A DNA stretch of 64,000 nucleotides from Arthrobacter sp. NicSoilB8 (lineage in GTDB: Bacteria > Actinomycetota > Actinomycetes > Actinomycetales > Micrococcaceae): NCBI RefSeq assembly GCF_019977355.1, contig NZ_AP024655.1:4216001-4280000 (forward strand). The letters run 5' to 3'. The position numbers and the translations under genes are program-made. This document shows, piece by piece, positions 1-8,329 of this stretch. Within the stretch, counting starts at the first letter, position 1. The number at the start of each line of letters is the position of its first letter. The notes under the pieces were generated by a model. It was not told where the DNA came from. It did not search any database and saw only the letters and a program-made list of their open reading frames with translations.

Positions 1-135
1 CAGTGCCGGTGCGCTCCCGGCCTCGGCCACGGACCGTTCGAGCATGTCAACGAGCGACTCCGTGGGCAGGTCGATCTCCGCCGGGACGCCGGGCTGGTAG
101 TTCTTCACCCAGGGCTGCTGGTCTGTTTTCGCCAT
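1..135 (-). CDS. Acyl-CoA synthetase (fatty-acid-CoA ligase), N-terminal part
   Basis: Only the first 45 codons lie in the window; the gene runs off the left edge. The peptide opens MAKTDQQPWVKNYQPG, followed by a VPAEIDLPTESLVDMLE stretch. This is the usual opening of actinobacterial long-chain fatty-acid-CoA ligases of the AMP-binding superfamily, which adenylate a fatty acid and transfer it to coenzyme A. None of the catalytic AMP-binding motifs are inside the window, so the assignment rests on the N-terminal signature alone. The ATG at 135 is the only plausible start. It is on the same strand as the MFS gene that ends 63 bp upstream. Confidence 0.6.
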   Translation of the reverse strand, partial: MAKTDQQPWVKNYQPGVPAEIDLPTESLVDMLERSVAEAGSAPAL

Positions 136-198
136 GGCCCCATCATTTCCTGAAAGTCGGGGCCGGGGCGAATGCGGGCGCCGGGCCGCCGCCGTTGC

Positions 199-1437
199 TC
201 ACACCGGGACGCTGTGCGCGGCCTCCGGGTCCGGTACGGCTGCCTTCAATGTCCGGGTCAGTGCGACGGCCGCCAGAGCCAGGGCGGCGAGCGCGGCGCA
301 GGCCGCGAAGACGCCCTGGTATCCGAGCGCCGTCATCGATCCGAGCGCGATGACCGGGCAGGACACGATCGCGCCCACGCGCCGGGTGTTCATGTAGAGG
401 CCCGAGGCCAGCCCGGGGCGGGGAATGATCTGCTGAAACAGGGTCAGGCCCACTCCGGCCACAATCGCAAAGAACCACGCGTTGAGGACCTGGAGGGCGA
501 TGAGGCCGACGGGGTCAGCCACGAAGGCCATTGCGGCGTAGTAGGCAATCCCGGCAAGGCAGCCTGACGTGATGAGCGCGTAACTGGAGAAGCGGGCGCT
601 CAGGCGCCCGATCACGAGCAGCGCCGGGATCTCGAGGGCGGCGGACACGCCCAGCGCGATGCCGGCCCAGAGGACGTCGAGGCCCAGCCGGCCGGTCACG
701 AAGAGGCCCATGACGGACACCGCTGCACTGTTGGTGGCCTGCAGGGCGACAAACGCGACGACGACGGCGACGACGCCTGCCCTGGACAGCGGCGGCCCGT
801 CATCGTCCTGGCCGGCCGGGCTCTGCGGCCCGCTGAGGGGCTGCGGTTTCCGGCGGATCATGGCGGCCGTGGTGGCAATGTTGAGCACGGCCACGGCGGC
901 GATGGCCAGCAGGATGGCGCGGTTGACCAGTGTTCCCATGATGAGCGTTGCCAGCGGCGGCCCGGCCACCCAGGCGACCGAGACGACGGCACGGGTTTTC
1001 ATGACGTCCGCCCGCGGCGCGCCCGAATGCTTGAGGTGCGCGAAAAGCAGCGACACACCGACTCCCGCCGGGCCGCCCAGGGCGATCAGGCCGACGACGG
1101 CGACCGGCAGCGAGGTGGTGCCGGCCAGCACGCCGGCGAGCGCGAGGGTCAGGGCGGCGCAGACCAGCAGGGGCCGCAGGTAGTTGTGCACGCGGTCGGC
1201 GTAGGCCGGAACCAGCAGGGCGGCGACGAAGCCGCCCGCGTTGTAGACGGCCAGGACCCACCCCACGTCTGCGGGGGTGGCGTCATAGAGCGCGACCAGC
1301 AGGAGCGCCAGCGCGGGGTTGAGGAAGGCAAACTGCAAACCCCAGAGCAGCGCGGCCGACGATACCAGCAGGCGCGGCCGCGGGGAGGCCGGCAGGGTTT
1401 CCCCGGGAAAACCCGTGTTCTGCTGACGCATGCGCAT
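199..1437 (-). CDS. MFS transporter resembling SET-type sugar efflux proteins
   Basis: A 412-residue, very hydrophobic protein with about 12 predicted membrane segments, the normal MFS length. The segment RAVVSVAWVAGPPLATLIM (about residues 148-166) resembles the 'SLAWVIGPPLAF' element of the SetA/SotA sugar-efflux branch, so export of a small sugar-like metabolite is one possibility. It lies downstream of an IclR regulator and an AroE-like dehydrogenase on the same strand and may belong to that group. The ATG at 1437 has a GGAG about 9 bp upstream; a second ATG two codons later is also possible. The substrate cannot be read from sequence. Confidence 0.75.
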   Translation of the reverse strand: MRMRQQNTGFPGETLPASPRPRLLVSSAALLWGLQFAFLNPALALLLVALYDATPADVGWVLAVYNAGGFVAALLVPAYADRVHNYLRPLLVCAALTLALAGVLAGTTSLPVAVVGLIALGGPAGVGVSLLFAHLKHSGAPRADVMKTRAVVSVAWVAGPPLATLIMGTLVNRAILLAIAAVAVLNIATTAAMIRRKPQPLSGPQSPAGQDDDGPPLSRAGVVAVVVAFVALQATNSAAVSVMGLFVTGRLGLDVLWAGIALGVSAALEIPALLVIGRLSARFSSYALITSGCLAGIAYYAAMAFVADPVGLIALQVLNAWFFAIVAGVGLTLFQQIIPRPGLASGLYMNTRRVGAIVSCPVIALGSMTALGYQGVFAACAALAALALAAVALTRTLKAAVPDPEAAHSVPV

Positions 1438-1497
1438 GTCCTGGTCTCCTGTCGAATCGCGGCACCGGGGACGGTGCCCGGATGCTCGCAGTCGTTA

Positions 1498-1533
1498 GGC
1501 TGCAGCGCGGGCTGCAGCACGGGCTGCAGCGCG
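1498..1533. repeat. Three tandem 12-bp repeats
   Basis: Three head-to-tail copies of GGCTGCAGC(G/A)CG lie between the end of the IclR gene and the start of the MFS gene, within the probable MFS promoter or leader. The middle copy differs at one base. This is one of several short tandem repeats in the window. Confidence 0.85.
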
Positions 1534-1653
1534 GGCGGCGGCACGGCGGCCGCGCCCACGTCCCCAAGGCTAAGCGCGGCCGTTCCGGTCCGGGAGTCAC
1601 TGCCAGTACCCCTTTCGGCCGTACCGCCGACCCACCGCTCCTGGGCGGCAGCC

Positions 1654-2457
1654 TCAGCGCGCGTGCTGCGTTCCGGTCCGCGACTCCCCGGCCTGCCGGC
1701 CGCCGTAGTCGTTGCCGATCTGCCGCGCGGCGTCCTGCAGGAGCGGAACGACCGTTTTCTCGATGGCTTCCGCGGGAGCCCGGTGCGTCTGCAGGGAGAC
1801 GTTGATGGCCGCGACGACGTCGTTGCCGCGCCACACGGGCACGGCCACGCCGCGCAGGCCCTCCTCAAGTTCCTGTGACACCATCGACCAGCCCTTGTCC
1901 CGGGCCGAGTCGATTTCCGCCCGGAGCTGGTCGACGCTTCCGATGGAACGCTCGGTGAAGCGCTGCAGATGGACGGAGTCAAAGTACGCCCGCAGTTCCG
2001 GTTCTGATAGCGCCGCCAGGAGGACGCGCCCCATCGACGTCGCCCAGGCCGGGAATCGTGTGCCCACGCTGATGGAGACGCTGAGGAGCCGCGGCGACGG
2101 CACGCAGGCCACATAGACCACGTCGGTGCCGTCAAGGATGCACAGGGAGGTTGTTTCGTTGAGCCGCGCGGCCAGCGACTTCAGGTGCGGCTCCGCCACC
2201 TTGGGGAGCGTCAGGTTCGCCAGGAACGACTGACCGATGTCCAGCGAGCGTGGCGTCAGCTCGAAGTGGGGGCCGTCGGCGCGGAGGTAGCCCAGATCCG
2301 TCAGGGTCAGCAGGAACCGCCGCGCGGAGGCCCGGGTCATGTCCGCTTTGGTGGCGACCTGGGAAACGGTCAGCCGCGGAGACTCCGGGGTAAAGGCGAG
2401 CAGGACGTCAAAGGCCTTCTCCACCGACTTCACAAAATACGCCGGCTGCTCCTCCAT
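1654..2457 (-). CDS. IclR-family regulator, PcaR/PobR type
   Basis: A 267-residue IclR-type regulator. An N-terminal winged helix-turn-helix (about residues 5-65, with VSQVATKADMTRASARRFLL) is followed by the effector-binding IclR C-terminal domain (about 80-255). IclR proteins of the PcaR/PobR/PcaU branch commonly control protocatechuate, 4-hydroxybenzoate or quinate/shikimate catabolism. The gene follows an AroE-like dehydrogenase on the same strand, and a repeat-rich operator lies in the divergent promoter at 3489-3539, so it probably controls that set. The ATG at 2457 was chosen because the winged helix starts just after it and AGGGAG lies upstream, although the spacing is short. An upstream in-frame ATG at MIENKPAA is a weaker alternative. 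Confidence 0.88.
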   Translation of the reverse strand: MEEQPAYFVKSVEKAFDVLLAFTPESPRLTVSQVATKADMTRASARRFLLTLTDLGYLRADGPHFELTPRSLDIGQSFLANLTLPKVAEPHLKSLAARLNETTSLCILDGTDVVYVACVPSPRLLSVSISVGTRFPAWATSMGRVLLAALSEPELRAYFDSVHLQRFTERSIGSVDQLRAEIDSARDKGWSMVSQELEEGLRGVAVPVWRGNDVVAAINVSLQTHRAPAEAIEKTVVPLLQDAARQIGNDYGGRQAGESRTGTQHAR

Positions 2458-2585
2458 GGACTCCCTGTCTCTCACTGAACCTGCACGTGGACCCGGCAGA
2501 TACCGAACGGCTGCAGGCTTGTTTTCGATCATATAAGGCCCGGGACAACGACGGCGGCGCTTGCGTCCCGGCGTCGGGCTGTATG

Positions 2586-3422
2586 TCAGCTCTTCGTCTG
2601 GATGGCGGCGAGCGTGTGCTGCAGCAGCGCATCCGTCTGCGGCGCCAGGTCCAGCAGTGGAATCATGGCGGCCGCCTGGGCCCGCAGGTGATCCCACCCG
2701 TCGGCGCAGCACAGTCCCTGTTCCCTCGCGGCAACTATGGTGCCGGTCACGTGTCCGGCGTAGACGAAGTCGTAGACGAAAGCGTCCCCGGCCAGCCGGG
2801 CCCCGCCCCAGACCGGCGCGTCGTCGCTCTTTTTGCCGACCGGCGTCGCGTTGACGATCAGTGATGCCCGGGACGCCTGTTCCTGGGCGGCCGCCCACGG
2901 GGCCGTCTCCGCGTCCATGCCCAGGCTCGCGCCGAGCGCGAGCAGCTGCCGCGCGGCTTCAGGATCCCGGTCGGCGATGGTGACTTTGCCAGTCAGCCCC
3001 TTGAGCGCCACGAGGGCTGCCCGGGCCGCGCCGCCGGCCCCCAGCATGACCGCATGCCGCTGGTACCGGCCGCCGAGCAGGCCGGCGACGGCGGCAACGT
3101 CGGTGTTGTGCGCGGCCAGCTTCAGCCCGTCACGGATGAGCAAGTTTGAGGCGCCGCTGAGCCGGACCGCTTCGGTCGCAACGTCGGCGGCCCGGGCGGC
3201 CCACTGCTTGTGGGGCATCGTGACGTTGGCGGCGACGACGTCGGATTCCAGCAGCCGGGCGCGGATCCCGGACATGGGGACATCGCGGGGCACGTCCCAG
3301 GCTTCGTAGCTCCAGCAGCTGCCGAGTTGTTCGAGGACGGGATTCCACAGTTCGGGCGACATGGCCTGCGAGGCTTCCGAGCCGATGAGGAACAGCCGGG
3401 AGGCCGGTGTCTGGTTGTCCAT
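2586..3422 (-). CDS. Shikimate/quinate 5-dehydrogenase (AroE-like)
   Basis: A 278-residue protein with the AroE two-domain layout. The substrate half has MSPELWNP (residues 21-28), NVTMPHK with the catalytic lysine K72, an asparagine at N93 and NTD at 106-108 with the catalytic aspartate. The NAD(P) half starts with GAGGAARA (128-135), followed by IVNATPVG. It would interconvert shikimate and 3-dehydroshikimate, or quinate and 3-dehydroquinate. Its position beside an IclR regulator and a divergent shikimate-type transporter suggests a catabolic paralogue rather than the biosynthetic enzyme; this is inferred. AAAGGCGG lies upstream of the ATG. Confidence 0.87.
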   Translation of the reverse strand: MDNQTPASRLFLIGSEASQAMSPELWNPVLEQLGSCWSYEAWDVPRDVPMSGIRARLLESDVVAANVTMPHKQWAARAADVATEAVRLSGASNLLIRDGLKLAAHNTDVAAVAGLLGGRYQRHAVMLGAGGAARAALVALKGLTGKVTIADRDPEAARQLLALGASLGMDAETAPWAAAQEQASRASLIVNATPVGKKSDDAPVWGGARLAGDAFVYDFVYAGHVTGTIVAAREQGLCCADGWDHLRAQAAAMIPLLDLAPQTDALLQHTLAAIQTKS

Positions 3423-3488
3423 GGTGCCGCCTTTCAGAGTGGGGAAGCCGCAAGGCGAAGCAAGAAGTCGTTGTGAGGCACTTCACGC

Positions 3489-3539
3489 TGCGGTATGCTA
3501 TTCCATAATCGCATACCGCACAGCTGCGCGGTATGCGCA
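3489..3539. promoter_or_regulatory. Three-part operator in the dehydrogenase/transporter promoter
   Basis: TGCGGTATGC (3489-3498) and GCATACCGCA (3511-3520) form a perfect 10-bp inverted repeat with a 12-bp spacer. A third copy, CGCGGTATGC, follows in direct orientation at 3527-3536. The block sits between the divergent starts at 3422 and 3600. Two inverted copies plus one direct copy is the layout described for the IclR-family activator PcaU, so the IclR protein encoded at 1654-2457 is the likely ligand. Confidence 0.8.
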
Positions 3540-3599
3540 CACATCCAAAATGTTTCCCCTCTCCAAACCACCGTCTTTCAGTGCGGAAGGACCAGCACC

Positions 3600-4928
3600 A
3601 TGACCAAACTCGCAACCAGCCCCACGGCCGTCGAGGAAGAGCGCAAGCTCAAGCGGGCCAAGAAGGCCGCCCTGGCCGCATTCCTGGGCGGCGCCCTCGA
3701 GTACTACGACTTCTTCATCTACGCCACCGCGGCGTCGCTGATCTTCTCGAAGATCTTCTTCCCGTCCGGTGACCCCACGGCTGCCCTGCTGGCATCCTTC
3801 GCGACCTTCGGCGTCGCGTACGTGGCGCGGCCCTTCGGTGCGGTGCTCTTCGGCCACCTCGGCGACAAGATTGGCCGCAAGTCCACGCTGGTGCTGACCC
3901 TGGTCATGATGGGAGGGGCTACGTTCCTCATCGGCCTGTTGCCCGACTTCAGCACCGCCGGATACTGGGCACCGGCCCTGCTGGTGCTGCTGCGCCTCAT
4001 GCAGGGCCTGTCCGCCGGCGCCGAAACCGCCGGGGCATCCGCGCTGACCATGGAAGAGGCCCCCACCGGCCGCCGGGGATTCTTTGCGAGCTTCGCGATG
4101 AGCGGCATCTCCTTCGGCATCGTGCTGGCCTCGCTGGCATTCCTGCCGGTTGCCGCCATGAGCGAAGCCGACCGCCTCGCCTGGGGCTGGCGCATCCCGT
4201 TCTGGTCCTCCATCCTGGTCCTGCTCGTCGCGTATCTCGTCCGCCGCACGTTGGAAGAGCCAGAGGTCTTCGAGGAAAAGCACGACCACGGCGAACTCGT
4301 GAAGCTGCCCTTCGCCAAGATGTTCCAGACCCACCCCGCGCAGTTCTTCCAGGTCGCCCTGATGTCCTTCCAGGTTGTTACCAACACGTTCATGCAGTCG
4401 TTCGGACTGGCGTACGCCGTCTCTGTCGGAGTCAATGCGGCCACCATGCTCTGGGTCAGCATCCTCGGCAACGTGATCGCCATAGTCAGCCAGCCGCTCT
4501 TCGCCCGCCTCTCGGACAAGTTCGGCCGCCGCCCGGTCTTCATCACCGGCGTCTCGGGCTCGGGTTTGATGATCTTCGTGTACTTCTCCGTGATTTCCAC
4601 CGGGAACATCCCGATGATCTTCGTGGCCAGCACGCTGATCACCGCAGGAACCTATGCAGCGTCCAACTCCGTCTACCCCGCCTGGTTCTCCGAGCTGTTC
4701 AACGTCAAGGTCCGTTATTCCGGCATGGCGATCGGCCTGCAGATCGGCATCCTCTGCGCCGGCTTCACCCCGCTGCTCGGCACCGCGCTGGTCGGCCCGG
4801 ACAAGGCCAACTGGGGCCCGGCGGCCTGGATCGTCGCAGCATCCTCGCTCCTGGCCGTCGCCGGCGCCGCCTGGGCCCGCGAAACCAGCAAGACCCCGCT
4901 GCGCGAACTCGGCAACCCCGTTCGGTAA
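3600..4928 (+). CDS. MFS metabolite:H+ symporter, shikimate-transporter type
   Basis: A 442-residue transporter of the metabolite:H+ symporter (MHS) family, which includes the shikimate transporter ShiA, KgtP and ProP. Signs are the N-terminal ALAAFLGGALEYYDFFIYATA, the loop 2-3 motif GHLGDKIGRKSTL, a charged central loop and a second GRRPVF loop motif, with about 12 membrane segments. It is transcribed divergently from the AroE-like dehydrogenase across the three-part operator, which fits proton-driven uptake of shikimate, quinate or a related hydroaromatic acid. The ATG at 3600 has GGAAGG about 9 bp upstream. A longer frame from 3495 would run through the operator and was not used. Confidence 0.85.
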   Translation: MTKLATSPTAVEEERKLKRAKKAALAAFLGGALEYYDFFIYATAASLIFSKIFFPSGDPTAALLASFATFGVAYVARPFGAVLFGHLGDKIGRKSTLVLTLVMMGGATFLIGLLPDFSTAGYWAPALLVLLRLMQGLSAGAETAGASALTMEEAPTGRRGFFASFAMSGISFGIVLASLAFLPVAAMSEADRLAWGWRIPFWSSILVLLVAYLVRRTLEEPEVFEEKHDHGELVKLPFAKMFQTHPAQFFQVALMSFQVVTNTFMQSFGLAYAVSVGVNAATMLWVSILGNVIAIVSQPLFARLSDKFGRRPVFITGVSGSGLMIFVYFSVISTGNIPMIFVASTLITAGTYAASNSVYPAWFSELFNVKVRYSGMAIGLQIGILCAGFTPLLGTALVGPDKANWGPAAWIVAASSLLAVAGAAWARETSKTPLRELGNPVR

Positions 4929-5009
4929 GTGTCATCGTCAACGAGCCGGGCAGGATAGCCGCCGCTAGAATCCGGCGCGTACATCCTGCGGGGGAAGACG
5001 ACTAGAACA

Positions 5010-5050
5010 GAAGAGGACGACGGCGGGAAGCTCCCGCCGTCGTCCTCTTC
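5010..5050. terminator. Strong hairpin terminator, member of a dispersed family
   Basis: Perfect 19-bp stem (5010-5028 with 5032-5050) and an AGC loop, 81 bp after the transporter stop. There is no U-tract. The stem contains the GACGACGGCGGGA core shared with four other hairpins in the window. It may serve both convergent genes. Confidence 0.85.
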
Positions 5051-5057
5051 TCGTGTC

Positions 5058-5101
5058 GCTGCGTTTTCTCTTTCAGCTGCGTTTTCCCATTTTGCTGCGT
5101 T
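5058..5101. repeat. Tandem 18-bp repeats, 2.4 copies
   Basis: Copies begin GCTGCGTTTTC at 5058 and 5076, with a partial third copy at 5094. They run right up to the stop codon of the truncated P-loop gene. Confidence 0.75.
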
Positions 5102-5583
5102 CAGCTGACGCTTTGTCCCGCCGCAGGGTGGCCGCGCGCCTCGTCCGCCGCCAGCGCCGCGGCAAACGCCGTGACGTCGGCCGCCTGGGCACTATTGTCG
5201 AATTCAAGGTGCCGGGCACCGATCCACTGGCAGGAGTTGGCCTGGGCGCCGGACCAGAACGTTTCCCAGTTCGCCAGCTTCCATTCGTCCCGCGGGTAGC
5301 CGCGGGCGATCAGGCGCTCCCTGAGTGCCTCGCCGGCCAGTTTCACGTGCACCACCACGAGTTCGGCGTCGGGCCATTCGTGGCGGACACGGACCTTCTC
5401 GAGGTAGTCGTCACCCGGAAAGAATTTCCCGAACGGCGCGTCCAGGACCACGGAGTTCCCGGCCGTCAGGTTGTCTCGGGTGAGGTCCAGGTCCAGGAGA
5501 GCATCCGCGAGCAGGGCGTGAACGTGCACGTGGCGCCGCTGGCCGGCAGATAGCGCGCTGCGACGCCGGCAGCGCAAGCCCAC
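5101..5583 (-). pseudogene. N-terminally truncated P-loop ATP-binding protein
   Basis: The frame encodes the middle and C-terminal part of a small P-loop kinase-like protein: LTAGNSVVLDAPF, then ELVVVHVKLAGEALRERLIARG, then DEWKLANWETFW. Relatives normally begin with a Walker A loop (GxxxxGKT/S) about 40 residues before the NSVVLDAPF stretch. No such loop is present in any frame upstream, where the sequence runs instead into the promoter of the PucR gene. The first 20 or so residues (MGLRCRRRSALSAG) look non-coding. The gene has probably lost its start and ATP-binding loop, so it is called a pseudogene; an unusual start at an internal GTG cannot be excluded. Confidence 0.55.
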
Positions 5584-5716
5584 GCGCTTTGGTTCGTGGA
5601 CCTAAAAGAGGCCGCGTAATTTAGGAGCGGTTCCATATTTTTGGGTATGGCTGCTCGATAGCATGGGGTGTCCGGACAGAGCCGTCCGGACGGGTGCCAA
5701 CGTCAGAAGGAAGCCC

Positions 5717-7315
5717 ATGCCCGCAGCTACGGTGGACGACATCCTCGCGGATCTCCCGCTGGGATTCGCCAGCCTTATGCTCCGGCCGTCCCGGCCGGAC
5801 GCGGCGATCGAACGCTTTGTGATCGTTGACGCCGACGACGATTCCTCGGACGGCGCGGCGGCGTTTGTCCTGCTGATCGGCGTTCGCGGACGCTCCGCAT
5901 TGCCTGCCGTCCGGCGCCTCCTGAAAAACCCTCCGCTGGTCCTGGCCGTCAAAGGCGGCCCGGAGGAACTGGCGGAAGCCGAAGAGCTGCTGCGCGCCGC
6001 CGGGACCGGGCTGCTGCTGGTGGACCCGGCCGCGGACTGGGACCGCCTCCTGTCCATCGCGAAGGACCGGATCCAGCCGCCCAGCTACCAGCGCGAAGTC
6101 CTGACCCTGCTGGAAGAAGACCTCTTCGCCATCGCCCAGACCACGGCCCGCCTGACCTCCAGCCACGTGGTGATCGAGGACGCCGCCAACAAGGTCCTGG
6201 CCTACTCCACCGTCACCAATGCCATCGACGAGCTGCGCAAGGCCTCGATTCTGGCCCGGCGCGGTCCGCGCAAATACGAACTCCTCCTCAAGGACCTCGG
6301 TGCCTACCGCGAGCTGCACCGGACCCGGATGCCGGTCCGGGTGCCCGCCCGGCCCCAGGACGGCCTGCGCGAACGCGTCGCCATCACCCTGTTTGCCGGC
6401 AACCGCATCATGGGCTACATCTGGCTCCAGGAAACGGGGGCAGGGTTCGGCGACGACGTCGACTATGTGCTGACCGGCTCTGCCGCACGGGCCTCCGCCG
6501 AGCTGATCCGCTACCGCAACCAGCAGTCCGTGCACATGCGCGAGGACCGGATTGCGCGTCTCCTGTCGGGTCCGGCGGAGGCAGCGGCGAGCGCGCACAG
6601 CGAGAAGATCCCGGCGGACAGTCCGGCGGCCCTGATCCTGATCGGCCTGTCGGCGTCCGAAGCCCAGGAGGACGACGCCGCGCTCAAACACGGGGAACTG
6701 GCCAACCTCGCCTCGATCCATGCGGCCGCCTACAAGCCGTCTGCCATCGTGGGACAGTTTCACGGCGACACCGCCGTGATCATTCCCGGGCTCCAGTCCG
6801 CCAACGCCGAGGCCGGGCTGCGGAGCCTGGCTGAGTCGATCGTCAAGGACGCCGCCAAGCACCTCGGCATCAGCCCCTTCGCCGCCGTCGGGCCGCCGGT
6901 ACCGGACCTGCTCTCGATCCATTCCGTGACCGGAATATCCGAGGCGCTCCTGGGCTGCATGCGGCGGTCCGGCGAGGCCGCCGTGGCCACGGTGGACGAC
7001 TTCGAGGCGGAGATCCTCTTCCACGACGCCGTGCAGCACTTCACGACGGCGGCCTTCCGGCACCGCAGCCTCTGGGCCCTCCTCCGTGACGACCCGGAAC
7101 TGGCCGAAACCCTGCGGGCATACTTCGACGCGTCCCTGGACGTGGCCGAATGCGCCCGGAGGATGCAGCTGCACAAGAACACCGTCTACTACCGGATCGG
7201 CAAGGTCAGCCGGATCACCGGGCTGGACCTCGGCAATCCCCGCGATTCACTGGTCGCCCTGCTTCATGTTCAGGAGTGGGCCGGCACGCAGAAGGAGCTT
7301 CAGGACAAGAAATGA
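5717..7315 (+). CDS. PucR/CdaR-family transcriptional regulator
   Basis: A 532-residue regulator with an N-terminal PucR-like domain, a central GGDEF-like/CdaR domain, and a C-terminal PucR helix-turn-helix (about residues 465-525, with LDVAECARRMQLHKNTVYYRI). Such proteins activate purine, amino-acid or sugar-acid catabolic genes in response to a metabolite. The stop codon overlaps the glutaminase start (ATGA), so the two are co-translated and the regulator probably controls its own operon of glutaminase, permease and ThDP enzyme. AGAAGGAAG precedes the ATG at 5717. A CCATA/TATGG inverted repeat at 5633-5650 in the promoter is a possible operator. Confidence 0.85.
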   Translation: MPAATVDDILADLPLGFASLMLRPSRPDAAIERFVIVDADDDSSDGAAAFVLLIGVRGRSALPAVRRLLKNPPLVLAVKGGPEELAEAEELLRAAGTGLLLVDPAADWDRLLSIAKDRIQPPSYQREVLTLLEEDLFAIAQTTARLTSSHVVIEDAANKVLAYSTVTNAIDELRKASILARRGPRKYELLLKDLGAYRELHRTRMPVRVPARPQDGLRERVAITLFAGNRIMGYIWLQETGAGFGDDVDYVLTGSAARASAELIRYRNQQSVHMREDRIARLLSGPAEAAASAHSEKIPADSPAALILIGLSASEAQEDDAALKHGELANLASIHAAAYKPSAIVGQFHGDTAVIIPGLQSANAEAGLRSLAESIVKDAAKHLGISPFAAVGPPVPDLLSIHSVTGISEALLGCMRRSGEAAVATVDDFEAEILFHDAVQHFTTAAFRHRSLWALLRDDPELAETLRAYFDASLDVAECARRMQLHKNTVYYRIGKVSRITGLDLGNPRDSLVALLHVQEWAGTQKELQDKK

Positions 7316-8256
7316 TGACAGCACTTGATTCGCCGCCGCTTGCCCTGGTCCTCGAGGACATCGTCCGCAGTCACCGGCCCCGGACGGAAGCGGGGTCGGT
7401 TCCCGCAAATATTCCCCACCTGCAGTCCCCGCCGTTCGACCGGTTCGGCATCGCAGTTGCCACGACGTCCGGGGAAGTATTCAGTGCCGGCGACGGCGAT
7501 CTTCCCTTCTCGATCCAGAGCATCTCCAAGGTCTTCGCCCTGGCGATGGCGCTCAGCGCCGACGACTCGGGTTCGTTGTGGTCCAGGGTCCTGCGCGAGC
7601 CGTCAGGGACGTCCTTCAACTCCCTGGTCCAGCTTGAAGTCGAGCACGGGATCCCCCGGAACCCCTTCATCAACTCGGGCGCCTTGGTGGTCACCGACCA
7701 CCTGATGGAGACGACCCCCGACGCCGCCGCCCGGGTTCTGCGCTTCCTCACCGGCCAGGTGGGTCACCAGAATGGAAGACAGGGTCCTTTCATCGACGAG
7801 ACGGCCGCAAGGAGTGAACTCTCCAGCAGCAGCCGCAACCTGGCCCTCGCCCACTTCCTGAAGGAATTCGGCAACCTGCGGCGGCCCGCACAGGCCGTGG
7901 TCGAGAACTACGTCAGGCAGTGCTCAATCATGATGACCTGCGTGGAAGTCGCCAAGGCGGGGCTTTTCCTCGCGCAGGATGGTCGCGGAGCGCAAGGCCC
8001 GGTGATCTCCAGGAGCGAGGCCAAGCGCATCGGCTCCATCATGCTGACCTGCGGCATGTACGACGCGGCCGGCGAATTTGCCTACCGCGTCGGCCTTCCG
8101 GGGAAAAGCGGTGTGGGCGGCGGCATCCTGGCGATCGTCCCCGGCGAGTGCGCCATCTGCGTCTGGAGCCCGCGGCTGGATTCCAAAGGAAATTCCCTGG
8201 CAGGCACGGCGGCACTCGCCGACCTGTCCGACCGCACCGGGTGGTCGATCTTCTGA
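7312..8256 (+). CDS. glsA: Glutaminase
   Basis: A 314-residue glutaminase of the serine beta-lactamase-like fold, hydrolysing L-glutamine to glutamate and ammonia. Visible motifs are SIQSISKVFAL with the catalytic Ser-x-x-Lys, NPFINSGAL for substrate binding, and the C-terminal GLPGKSGVGGGILAIVPG. Length is normal (about 310). The start is an ATGATG doublet whose first ATG overlaps the regulator stop; AGGA lies about 7 bp upstream. The gene lies in an operon with a PucR regulator and an asparagine-type permease, pointing to use of amide amino acids as a nitrogen source. Confidence 0.93.
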   Translation: MMTALDSPPLALVLEDIVRSHRPRTEAGSVPANIPHLQSPPFDRFGIAVATTSGEVFSAGDGDLPFSIQSISKVFALAMALSADDSGSLWSRVLREPSGTSFNSLVQLEVEHGIPRNPFINSGALVVTDHLMETTPDAAARVLRFLTGQVGHQNGRQGPFIDETAARSELSSSSRNLALAHFLKEFGNLRRPAQAVVENYVRQCSIMMTCVEVAKAGLFLAQDGRGAQGPVISRSEAKRIGSIMLTCGMYDAAGEFAYRVGLPGKSGVGGGILAIVPGECAICVWSPRLDSKGNSLAGTAALADLSDRTGWSIF

Positions 8257-8329
8257 TCTGACGCCTCGCTGTCCGCACAATCTCTCTCCAAACCCCATTT
8301 AGATCTCCGACAGATCGAAAGGAACACCC

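Noticed and set aside
5621..7174. Long minus-strand open frame under the PucR gene
   Set aside because: Antisense shadow: no motifs, and the PucR gene on the plus strand is strongly supported.
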